A DNA stretch of 5,988 nt from an uncultured Fibrobacter sp. (GTDB lineage Bacteria; Fibrobacterota; Fibrobacteria; Fibrobacterales; Fibrobacteraceae), in contig CAMZFJ010000132.1 of assembly GCA_947306025.1 (NCBI GenBank), positions 1 through 5,988 on the forward strand, written 5' to 3'. How positions within the stretch are numbered: the first letter of the stretch is position 1; every line of letters begins with the position of its first letter. Under the pieces are notes generated by a model. The model was not told the DNA's origin, did not search any database, and saw nothing but the letters and a program-made list of their open reading frames with translations. The translations under genes and the position numbers were made by a program. Below are positions 1 to 5,649 of this stretch, piece after piece.

Positions 1-269
1 CCATTTTTAGTCCTGTGCCAAATGTCGCTTTGCTTTCTGCTATTCAACGTATGGAAAATTATGCAATGGTTCAGAGACAACCTTATCTGAATCAAGTTGT
101 TGTAAAACTTTGGACCATGGCTAAGCGCAGTGCCTATGAAAAGCAATATACAAATGATTCCTTGCGAATAGATTTGGCTGATTTATACAATAATTATCGT
201 ACAATCCGCGAAAACGCCTATTTTGAACCACGCGATGAATTTGCAGCTAAGATTGTGGGAAGGTTGTAA
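1..269 (+). CDS. C-terminal end of an unrecognised protein (5' end outside window)
   Basis: The frame is open from the first bases (codons start at position 3) to a TAA at 267-269, so this is probably the last 89 or so residues of a longer gene that begins before the window. A GTG at 15 could serve as a start, but no Shine-Dalgarno sequence can be seen and the frame continues upstream, so I treat the gene as partial. The visible protein is soluble, mixed in charge and probably helical, rich in Tyr, Asn and Arg (for example DLADLYNNYRTIRENAYFEP). It has no membrane segment and no catalytic motif I recognise. It converges on the metallophosphoesterase, with 35 bp between the two stop codons and no clear terminator hairpin there. 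I do not recognise the family and assign no function. Confidence 0.6.
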   Translation, partial: IFSPVPNVALLSAIQRMENYAMVQRQPYLNQVVVKLWTMAKRSAYEKQYTNDSLRIDLADLYNNYRTIRENAYFEPRDEFAAKIVGRL

Positions 270-304
270 TTTGATATTTCAATGGCTTCTTTTGTAATGG
301 AATT

Positions 305-1146
305 TCACTCCACTTCCACCACAAATTCTTCCCGCCTCAATCCATATTCCGCATAGGGATTTTCATCAGGGTATCCAACGGGATTGCATAGGAGCAAGTG
401 GCGTTTGCCCTTTGCATCGGTGAACTCACGTTTCATTGCGGTGTGCGTGTGGCCCGCTTGCCAAATGCTTCCATCATCTAGGTTTTCTAGGTAGGGTGCT
501 CCATGGAAATAGAAAAAGTTTGAACAGGGATCGTTTCGGTAGCGTTGTGGCATTTCGAATTCTAGCGGCAAAAAGTGCGACATCATGATTTTGGGTTGTT
601 TTAGGGAGAGCGCTCGAAAAACACTGTCGTAGTGTTTCCAAAGTCGTCCGCTGTCATTTTTCATGTAGTTCCAATGCCTGCCATCGAACCATCGCGTTGC
701 CCATAACATCTTATTCGTGATTTCTGATGCTTCGGGTGAATGCATGTACTTGAAATCGCACATTCCCATGCAACCGGCGATGCCGTTTGCAATTCGATTC
801 TCGAGCAACATGACATTCTGAATTTTATCTGCTTCTGTAATGAAGTAGGCAATTTTTTCTTCAGAGGTTTTAAATTCGCGGTCAACTCCGAATCGTCCGT
901 CTAGCTCCATGATGATATCATGATTTCCAAGGCATACGTAAACGCAGTTGTATTTTTCCGCAATGAACTTCAGGAATTCTACGTAGGTGAAATAGTCGTT
1001 TGCGATGTCGCCGGCGATACAGCAAACGTCTGCCGGCAAGAAGTTCCGTTCGAAGAATAGTTCAAAATACTTGCGTAAAGTTGAAACATTGTGGGACAGG
1101 GCGCATAGAAATCGACATGTAAGTCACTTATAAAGAAATACTTCAT
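305..1146 (-). pseudogene. Calcineurin-like metallophosphoesterase, broken by a one-base frameshift
   Basis: The long open part (stop TGA at 307-305, open back to about 1123) carries the later motifs of a calcineurin-like phosphoesterase: GDIAND, GNHD, SHFLP and GHTH, in the usual order and spacing. The missing first motif lies just upstream in another frame. From an ATG at 1146-1144 the protein begins MKYFFISDLHVDFYAP, which supplies the Asp-x-His (D8, H10) metal ligands. The second frame then reads SHNVSTLRKYFELFFERNFL straight into PADVCCIAGD. Adding one base near 1099-1101 (in the GCGCCCTGTCCC stretch) joins the two into a normal protein of about 280 residues. A TTG at 1039 would give a 244-residue product without the DLH motif, presumably inactive, so it is not a credible start. 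The intact family hydrolyses phosphoesters using two metal ions; the substrate here is unknown. The break may be a real mutation or a sequencing or assembly error. The gene follows rloB on the same strand after a gap of about 170 bp. Confidence 0.85.
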
Positions 1147-1160
1147 GCCTGTAATCTACA

Positions 1161-1178
1161 TTCCCGTGCATTTGGGAA
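1161..1178. repeat. Short inverted repeat upstream of the metallophosphoesterase
   Basis: TTCCC, eight bases, then GGGAA form a perfect 5-bp dyad about 15 bp before the phosphoesterase ATG at 1146. It could be an operator or a small leader hairpin, but a dyad this short also arises by chance. The rest of 1147-1290 shows no gene and no convincing terminator for rloB. Confidence 0.2.
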
Positions 1179-1290
1179 CAAGACCCCGAACTGTTACCCG
1201 ACAAGTGCCGGACAAGCTCCTAACAATGCGCACCCAGCGAGGTTCTTTTTCTTATTTGGGGGCTAAATGGTCTCTAAAATTGCATAAAAA

Positions 1291-1342
1291 CTTACCCTTC
1301 CTCTCGCTCATCCTTTAATCTATACCGTTTGCTTCCGCCTTT
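1291..1342 (-). repeat. Displaced copy of a Fic-gene 3' end (direct repeat, left copy)
   Basis: This stretch matches the 3' end of the Fic-family gene at 5650-5704, in the same orientation. Without a gap, 42 of 50 positions agree (1291-1340 versus 5650-5699). Allowing one 3-base gap extends the match to CGCCTTT at 1336-1342. Read in the Fic frame it encodes KGG, then SKRYRLKDEREEG and TAA. The right copy encodes KGGR, then the same SKRYRLKDEREEG and TAA. The base differences fall in four codons (TTA/CTG, GAG/GAA, CGA/AGG, GAG/GAA) and all are synonymous, which shows that this was once a selected Fic coding end. Similarity stops just after the TAA. The rloB reading frame runs through it in a different frame and stops inside it. 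It marks one edge of the defence block. Confidence 0.8.
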
Positions 1343-2061
1343 TCTTCTTCTCTTATCTTTTCTGCTGTCAGTTCAGGATGTCTCAATTCAAAAACGAGCT
1401 CGTCTACATGCGTACATGGGTTTTGTGCGCTTGGGGCAACATTCGATTCATTGAAGTTGTTTTTAAGTTTTTTGGTTCTTGCGAATGCATCTGTTTCACT
1501 TCCGAGTTTTGTTACGTGTTCATAGATTTGTGCATCGCCTTTAGAATAGTCGTAAAGGGCATTTGGGTTGTTTTTGTGCAGTTCGTTGCGGATGGCGGCT
1601 TCTAGCGAATCGCAGAGGTTTTTGCGATTCGTATGTTCAGAAACGTCTTTGAAATGAAGCAGAAGCCAAAGTTCAAAACTTTCGTTTGACCAGGCACAGC
1701 TGATTTTATATTCTGCGGCTAATTGAATTGCGTCGTCAAAATCAGGGAAAGAATCTTTGTCAAATACAACCCAAACGCGATCGAATTCTTGGTTGTTGTA
1801 TTTTATTTGACGATGAACTTTGCCGACAAGTGCGGTCGTTGATTTGCCCTTGCCCTCAATAGAAATTTTAATATTAAAACGGTTTGATTTTTCAAGTTCC
1901 GTTTTTAGTGCTTTGAAATAATTCGGTTCAGTTTGAATGCCTTCGGTTGCAATCAGAAATGTGAGTTTTACGAATCGTTCTTTTGTTAGCAATTCCTGCT
2001 CGATTCGTTGAACATGCAGCTTTTCTTCTTGGACAATTTCTTCTAATGAGAGTTTTCTCAT
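1315..2061 (-). CDS. rloB: RloB-family TOPRIM-like protein, partner of the AAA15 ATPase
   Basis: This is a 248-residue protein with the RloB signature. After a charged N-terminal helix (1-30), the segment LIATEGIQTEPNYFKAL (about 36-52) matches the family pattern of a conserved Glu (E40) followed by TEPNYF. A second acidic motif, VVFDKDSF, gives D101 and D103, and SNESFELWLLLHF (about 125-137) follows. This Glu, then Asp-x-Asp layout is that of TOPRIM-like metal-dependent nucleases such as OLD and AriB, so a nuclease effector is likely but inferred. The ATG (2061-2059) lies one base after the ATPase stop, with its AAGGAG ribosome site inside the last ATPase codons, so the two are co-transcribed and probably translationally coupled. 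The C-terminus is odd: after NPCTHVDELVFEL, where the family core seems to end, comes a charged tail, and the last eight or so residues and the stop codon are read out of frame from a remnant Fic gene end (1291-1342). Confidence 0.85.
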   Translation of the reverse strand: MRKLSLEEIVQEEKLHVQRIEQELLTKERFVKLTFLIATEGIQTEPNYFKALKTELEKSNRFNIKISIEGKGKSTTALVGKVHRQIKYNNQEFDRVWVVFDKDSFPDFDDAIQLAAEYKISCAWSNESFELWLLLHFKDVSEHTNRKNLCDSLEAAIRNELHKNNPNALYDYSKGDAQIYEHVTKLGSETDAFARTKKLKNNFNESNVAPSAQNPCTHVDELVFELRHPELTAEKIREEEKAEANGID

Positions 2062-2062
2062 C

Positions 2063-3322
2063 TTAACTCCTTAAGAAGGGGATTGCACCATATTTTCCAT
2101 TTATATAATCTTTCTCGTAAATGCGATCGTTGCGGATTTTGTCGCCATTTTGTTCTCTAATGTCGCTCAGCGGATAAATGTCTGTTGATTCGTCATTTCT
2201 GTCTTTTTCTGCGAACCAAATCTGATCGCGTCGTAATATTTTATTGCTTAACAAGTTTGTATCGTGTGTTGCAAAAATCAGTTGTGCTTTATTTGGGTTT
2301 GTTTCTGGAGAATTGAACGTTTCAATGATTTTTCTTGTTAATAAAGGGTGTAGTTTGGCATCGAGTTCGTCAATAACGAGCGTGTGGCCATTTGCTAAAG
2401 TGTCCATGATGGGACCGGACATGTTGAGTATTTTTTTTGTTCCTTCTGATTCCATCTCTTCTACAGAAAAAAACTGTTCTGTAGAGGTTCCGTCATTTAA
2501 ATGAACTATGTGCCCGGATTTTAAGAAAGGCGTTTTTGAATTAGGATATTTCTTCAATAGATCTTTTCTTAAATCTTCAGGAAAATCAGGGGGAAGAGTG
2601 TCTTCAAAATTTAATTCAATCTTCTTCAAACTTGAAAATCCTAAATCCATACTTCTTAAGAAGCTTTTCGCCTTGGTTGCTTCGGGCGAGTCTTTTGTGA
2701 GGTAATCGATGGAGAATAATTTGAAATCTTCATCGTTTATTCCAGAAATAATACTGAAGTGTTGAAACCAGTTCATGACGGAATAAGATATTTTCCCGTT
2801 TAGGTTTGCAACCAAAGAAAGGAAAAGCTTATTTTCTGTGGTCATTTCCTCTTTGCCTTTACCTTCCGCGAATTTTTCATCTACTCCTATTCCGTTTTCA
2901 TTGCGGGTAAAAAGCAATTTTTCTTTGCCTTTGGTTGCGTCGAAAAGCCATTCTTTCGTTATTCTTTTTGCGTTATATTCGAAACCGTAGCGAAATATTT
3001 TTGAATCTATAGTGCATACAACTTCAAAATGAGTGGGCTTTTGAGAATATGCTTCGTCTAGTTTAAAAATGTCGGTGTCGAGGTCTTCTGTGGGATTCGT
3101 TTTGAACGAAGATAACAGAATGCTTCTCATCGCCATCATTGCTATAAGAAGGTTGCTTTTACCGCTGGAGTTGGCTCCGTAAATGGCTGTGACAGGCAGA
3201 ATGTCGATATCGCAATCTTTGCGAACGAAATCTTTTAGCTCTTGAATAGATGCGGCCTTCATGGAGAAGGTCTTGTTTTCTTTGAACGAGCGAAAATTTC
3301 CTACTGTAAACGACAAAAGCAT
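2063..3322 (-). CDS. AAA15-family (ABC/OLD-like) ATPase of an ATPase-RloB defence pair
   Basis: This 419-residue ATPase has the usual N-terminus of the family, LLSFTVGNFRSFKE (a beta strand then an FRSF turn). The Walker A motif GANSSGKS lies at about 49-56, a signature-like EGTKKIL comes before the Walker B motif LVIDELDAKLHP (Asp-Glu at about 318-319), and an H-loop IFATHD ends at about 354. The insert between Walker A and the signature is long, as in AAA15, RloA and AriA proteins. I chose the ATG at 3322 because AAGGA (3336-3332) lies nine bases upstream and the family N-terminus starts there; a TTG at 3358 would add 12 residues that lie within a perfect inverted repeat. It is the first gene of the operon with rloB. 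In PARIS, a related two-gene defence, the ATPase senses a phage protein and releases a TOPRIM nuclease. A similar role here is inferred from architecture, because the partner is RloB rather than a DUF4435 protein. Confidence 0.9.
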   Translation of the reverse strand: MLLSFTVGNFRSFKENKTFSMKAASIQELKDFVRKDCDIDILPVTAIYGANSSGKSNLLIAMMAMRSILLSSFKTNPTEDLDTDIFKLDEAYSQKPTHFEVVCTIDSKIFRYGFEYNAKRITKEWLFDATKGKEKLLFTRNENGIGVDEKFAEGKGKEEMTTENKLFLSLVANLNGKISYSVMNWFQHFSIISGINDEDFKLFSIDYLTKDSPEATKAKSFLRSMDLGFSSLKKIELNFEDTLPPDFPEDLRKDLLKKYPNSKTPFLKSGHIVHLNDGTSTEQFFSVEEMESEGTKKILNMSGPIMDTLANGHTLVIDELDAKLHPLLTRKIIETFNSPETNPNKAQLIFATHDTNLLSNKILRRDQIWFAEKDRNDESTDIYPLSDIREQNGDKIRNDRIYEKDYINGKYGAIPFLRS

Positions 3323-3337
3323 AATTCTGTGTCCTTG

Positions 3338-3362
3338 AATTTTGAGAGATTTTCTCAAAATT
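3338..3362. promoter_or_regulatory. Perfect 10-bp inverted repeat at the ATPase promoter (operator or leader hairpin)
   Basis: AATTTTGAGA, a 5-base spacer, then TCTCAAAATT form a perfect dyad ending 15 bp before the ATPase ATG. It overlaps the proposed -10 element and transcription start of the minus-strand operon, the place expected for a repressor operator. It would also fold as a hairpin in the leader, just upstream of the AAGGA ribosome site. There is no T-run suited to termination. The function is inferred from position. Confidence 0.5.
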
Positions 3363-3387
3363 TACATTATTTTTGCTCTAAATGCAA
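3359..3387 (-). promoter_or_regulatory. Possible sigma-70-type promoter for the ATPase-rloB operon
   Basis: On the minus strand TTGCAT (3387-3382) and TAAATT (3364-3359) are separated by 17 bases. Each matches four of six consensus positions. The predicted start near 3352 would lie inside the inverted repeat 3338-3362. The surroundings are AT-rich, so chance matches are easy; this is a tentative call. Confidence 0.3.
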
Positions 3388-3468
3388 TGATTTGTTGTGT
3401 AAAATGAGAAAAAGTTTCAAAATTAAACGATATTTGCTTTTTTGTTCAGTGTTGAAACGCTGCGAGGG

Positions 3469-3492
3469 CGAACATCCCTGCTTTGGGTGTCG
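3469..3492. promoter_or_regulatory. Imperfect inverted repeat upstream of the sigma-54 promoter (possible activator site)
   Basis: CGAACATCCC and GGGTGTCG face each other across six bases. They pair if two bases of the left arm are bulged. A sigma-54 promoter needs an upstream site for an enhancer-binding protein, and this is the best dyad between the two operons. It lies only 30-50 bp before the -24 element, closer than usual, so the call is weak. Confidence 0.2.
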
Positions 3493-3521
3493 AAAACCTG
3501 TAATTTCGGTCCTTTTGTTTG

Positions 3522-3538
3522 TTGGCACGGAAATTGCT
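3522..3538 (+). promoter_or_regulatory. Consensus sigma-54 (-24/-12) promoter for the caspase-TIR operon
   Basis: TTGGCACGGAAATTGCT matches the sigma-54 consensus TGGCAC, five bases, TTGCW without a mismatch: the GG at 3524-3525 is the -24 element and the GC at 3536-3537 the -12 element. It is oriented toward the caspase gene, and transcription should start near 3549, leaving a leader of about 55 bases. If used, the operon would be silent until an ATP-driven enhancer-binding protein acts. No gene for such an activator is in the window, so it would have to act in trans. Confidence 0.65.
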
Positions 3539-3591
3539 TTGTCTGCGTTGCCTAAGTGAATAGGTTTCTTTGTCAACCAAAATACTTAAAC

Positions 3592-3598
3592 AAGGAGG
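3592..3598 (+). promoter_or_regulatory. Ribosome binding site that sets a GTG start for the caspase gene
   Basis: AAGGAGG is a full-strength Shine-Dalgarno sequence four bases before the GTG at 3603. It decides the start: the in-frame TTG at 3570 lies upstream of it, and no ATG occurs before the conserved ALVVGINYY strand. The four-base spacing is slightly short. Confidence 0.7.
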
Positions 3599-3602
3599 AA
3601 TT

Positions 3603-4577
3603 GTGAATTGCAATCGTAAAGCTTTGGTTGTTGGTATAAACTACTATGATGTGGTGGGTCTTTTACACGGGTGCGTTAATGATGCTGAACGCATGCAGTC
3701 TGTTTTGGAACGTAATGAGGATGGCTCCGTGAATTTTGTAGTAAAGTCAATGTTGGCGAGTGATGAAAAAACTAAAATAACGCGACGTCAATTGAAGGAT
3801 TCTGTGGAAGATCTGTTTAACGGAGATTCTGAGGTTGCGTTACTTTATGTCGCCTCTCATGGTTTTGTTAATTCAACCGGTGGTTATCTGGTGACATCTG
3901 AAGTTGATTCAGGTGATGAAGGCTTGTCTATGGACGATGTGCTGACTCTTGCTAATAAATCAAAAGCGAAAAGCCGTGTTATAATACTGGATTGTTGTCA
4001 TGCAGGTGTAATGGGTAATGTTGCTAATTTGCCAAATTCTGCTATGCTAAATGAAGGTGTTACGATTCTTGCTGGATCAACTGCGGAACAGTATGCTTCC
4101 GAAAAATGTGGTTGTGGAGTGTATACTAGTCTTTTGATTGATGCTTTGAATGGAGCTGCCGCAAATCTTGTTGGTGATGTTACTCCAGGTAGTGCGTATG
4201 CGCTGATCGATCAGACTTTAGGTCCTTGGGAACAGCGACCTGTATTCAAGACGAATGTTAAGAATTTTGTGTCTTTGCGCAGAGCGAAGTCTCCATTGAA
4301 AATGGAAGAACTACGCCAATTGACATCGCTTTTCCCGGATCCTAATTATGATTATCCATTGGACCCTTCATATGAGCCTGAGTCGGATTGTCCAAAAATT
4401 GAAAACATGGCTAAATTCAAGGTGCTTCAACACTTTAATCGCGTGAATCTTGTCGTTCCTTTTGGTGAACCCGAAGATCGCAATCATATGTATTTTGCGG
4501 CGATAGACTGTAAAAGTTGTAGACTGACGGCTTTGGGCAAGCATTATTGGAATTTGGTAAAGAAGGGGTATGTATGA
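3603..4577 (+). CDS. Caspase-like (peptidase C14) protease, putative effector of a TIR defence operon
   Basis: This is a 324-residue protein from the GTG at 3603. The N-terminal two thirds is a caspase-like domain: first strand KALVVGINYY (6-15), the GCVNDAERM segment typical of bacterial C14 proteins (23-31), catalytic His in ASHGF (H86), and catalytic Cys in LDCCHAG (C132 by alignment with the metacaspase DSCHSG motif). No signal peptide or membrane segment is visible, so it should be cytosolic. The C-terminal 95 residues form a separate region with PDPNYDYPLDPSYEP (about 245-259), then VNLVVPFGEPEDRNHMYFAA and LTALGKHYW, ending in a small winged-helix-like pattern. It may bind a ligand or a partner, but I cannot name it. 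The gene is first in an operon, after a sigma-54-type promoter, and overlaps the TIR gene by ATGA. From memory, TIR-made cyclic nucleotide signals activate caspase-like proteases in type IV Thoeris systems, so a suicide protease role is likely but inferred. Confidence 0.88.
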   Translation: MNCNRKALVVGINYYDVVGLLHGCVNDAERMQSVLERNEDGSVNFVVKSMLASDEKTKITRRQLKDSVEDLFNGDSEVALLYVASHGFVNSTGGYLVTSEVDSGDEGLSMDDVLTLANKSKAKSRVIILDCCHAGVMGNVANLPNSAMLNEGVTILAGSTAEQYASEKCGCGVYTSLLIDALNGAAANLVGDVTPGSAYALIDQTLGPWEQRPVFKTNVKNFVSLRRAKSPLKMEELRQLTSLFPDPNYDYPLDPSYEPESDCPKIENMAKFKVLQHFNRVNLVVPFGEPEDRNHMYFAAIDCKSCRLTALGKHYWNLVKKGYV

Positions 4578-5062
4578 TGAGTGTTGGCGAAAACAATTTG
4601 AAAGTATTCATCTCGCATTACCAAGATGATTCGGATATTGCGGGGCAGGTACAAAGATGTCTCAAGGAGTTCCGTGTTGACGCATATCTTGATGTTCTTG
4701 ACAAAACCTTGACTGGTAATGGGGCTGCATTGACTGCTCATTTGAAAGCGGAAATGAACCGGTGCACAGATTTGTTGGTGGTAATGTCGTCAAAAACATA
4801 TCAGTCAGGGTGGGTCCCATTTGAAATAGGTATGGCAGCTCATAAAGATTTACCCACAGTAACTTATCTTGCTCAAAATGTGGCGTTGCCTGAGTATCTT
4901 GATTTTTGGCCTCGAATCAAATATTTAGAGCAACTCAAATTTTATGTTGAGGAACGCATGCTGTATGAAAGGAAAATGAAATGGTCAATGAGTCTCGTTG
5001 TTATAGTGGTGTGTTCCATATGGATTCCTTCCCGACAACCGAAGGGTTCTATTCCGATTTGA
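4574..5062 (+). CDS. TIR-domain protein (putative NADase), C-terminus altered by a frameshift
   Basis: The gene starts at the ATG of an ATGA overlap with the caspase stop (AAGGGG at 4563-4568, five bases upstream; a second ATG follows at 4577), so translation is coupled. Residues 9-118 form a TIR domain: first strand KVFISHYQDD (10-19), AYLDVLD as the second strand, CTDLLVVMSSKTYQSGWVPFEIGMA (64-88) with the Trp-x-x-x-Glu pattern of bacterial TIR enzymes. E84 is the presumed catalytic Glu for NAD+ cleavage. As read, the frame ends at TGA 5060-5062, giving 162 residues. The last 28 (from residue 135) look wrong, and the natural continuation lies in another frame to 5088 (see separate entry). 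TIR enzymes of Thoeris systems use NAD+ to make a signal for an effector; here the effector would be the caspase-like neighbour. The catalytic domain is intact, so activity may survive the frameshift. Confidence 0.82.
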   Translation: MMSVGENNLKVFISHYQDDSDIAGQVQRCLKEFRVDAYLDVLDKTLTGNGAALTAHLKAEMNRCTDLLVVMSSKTYQSGWVPFEIGMAAHKDLPTVTYLAQNVALPEYLDFWPRIKYLEQLKFYVEERMLYERKMKWSMSLVVIVVCSIWIPSRQPKGSIPI

Positions 5063-5088
5063 AACGTCGATTGAGAATGGGGCGATAA
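4969..5088 (+). other. Out-of-frame C-terminal segment of the TIR protein
   Basis: In the frame one base behind the TIR reading frame, codons run open from 4969 to a TAA at 5086-5088 and encode VNESRCYSGVFHMDSFPTT, then EGFYSDLKRRL and RMGR. This reads as a normal soluble domain end, unlike the hydrophobic string in the annotated frame. One extra base in the GGAAAATGAAATGG stretch (4971-4984) would join it to the TIR domain and give a protein of about 171 residues. The A-rich tract is a plausible place for a deletion, a sequencing error or, less likely, ribosomal slippage, since no classic heptamer is present. Confidence 0.7.
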
Positions 5089-5172
5089 AACATTGAATTT
5101 ATGGAGTTTCTTGGGGGTGGACGTGGGGAACTTCATTGTTAATTACAACGTTCACCTAAAAAGGAGTTTTTC

Positions 5173-5562
5173 ATGATGAAAAAGAGAACGTTTATTAGTT
5201 TTGATTATGATCATGACAAGGAAATAAAGGAATGCCTTGTTGGACAGGCTCGAAACCCAGACAGTCCATTTGAAATTATGGATATGTCCATAAAAGAAAC
5301 TATAGATTTCAAGTGGAAAGAAAATGCGCGTCGTAGAATTAAAGGATGCGATGTCGTAGTTGTACTTTGTGGGGAACATACTGACACGGCGACTGGGGTT
5401 ACTGCAGAGCTAACCATTGCTCAGGAGGAAAGAGTGCCTTATTTCCTTCTGAAGGGAAGGCATGATAAGGTCTGTAAGAAGCCGGGGCATGCTTTGGCTA
5501 CGGATAAAATATATTTTTGGACATGGGATAATCTAAAACTTTTATTCCAAGGTCAAAGGTAA
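5173..5562 (+). CDS. TIR-like protein of the ThsB / DUF1863 (MTH538) family
   Basis: This is a 129-residue protein that is essentially one TIR-like domain. It starts with the strand RTFISFDYDHD (5-15), then LVGQARNPDSPFEI (22-35), the helix SIKETIDFKWKENARRRI (39-56), DVVVVLCGEHT (60-70) and GVTAELTIAQEE (75-86), with E79 at the position of the catalytic Glu, and ends YFWTWDNLKLL. This pattern is the PF08937-type ThsB TIR-like family, which in Thoeris defence detects phage and makes an NAD-derived signal. The start is the ATG at 5173 (a second at 5176), six bases after AAGGAG (5161-5166). It follows the TIR gene by 84 bp counted from the restored TAA at 5088. That gap holds a weak dyad (GGGGAAC and GTTCACC around 5127-5157) but no clear promoter, so it is probably the third gene of the operon. 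A one-gene TIR-like protein of unrelated function cannot be excluded. Confidence 0.82.
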   Translation: MMKKRTFISFDYDHDKEIKECLVGQARNPDSPFEIMDMSIKETIDFKWKENARRRIKGCDVVVVLCGEHTDTATGVTAELTIAQEERVPYFLLKGRHDKVCKKPGHALATDKIYFWTWDNLKLLFQGQR

Positions 5563-5587
5563 TGTGCATTATTTGAATGAGATGTTC

Positions 5588-5607
5588 CCGTTGGCATTTG
5601 TCAACGG
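5588..5607. terminator. Hairpin between convergent operons (possible bidirectional terminator)
   Basis: CCGTTGGC, the loop ATTT, then GTCAACGG form an 8-bp stem with one G-T pair, 25 bp after the stop of the last TIR-like gene and about 45 bp beyond the convergent Fic stop. Neither side has a proper T-run, so intrinsic termination would be weak. The call rests on position and stem strength. Confidence 0.35.
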
Positions 5608-5649
5608 TCGATTTATGGCGAAGCTTTTATTAGGTATTCCTCGCCTTGC

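Noticed and set aside
1152..1180. TTGTTC, 17 bases, TAGATT as a promoter for the metallophosphoesterase
   Set aside because: The -35 match is poor (three of six) and the start would fall almost on the ATG, leaving no room for a ribosome site.
1147..1260. Plus-strand stretch without stops ending at a TAA near 1263-1265, as a possible gene end
   Set aside because: It has no start codon with a ribosome site and no family resemblance; open frames this short occur by chance.
3242..3576. Two small open frames over the divergent intergenic region, one on each strand (3242-3559 + and 3367-3576 -)
   Set aside because: They run across the start of the ATPase gene, the dyad and the sigma-54 promoter, have no ribosome site and no recognisable protein pattern.
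4969..4984. Programmed -1 ribosomal frameshift in the TIR gene
   Set aside because: There is no X-XXY-YYZ heptamer in the right phase and no obvious downstream pseudoknot. A simple one-base loss in an A-rich stretch is more likely.
4976..5062. Hydrophobic segment (SMSLVVIVVCSIWI) at the end of the TIR protein as a membrane anchor
   Set aside because: It arises only after the frameshift point; the other frame gives a natural soluble C-terminus, so the apparent membrane helix is probably an artefact.
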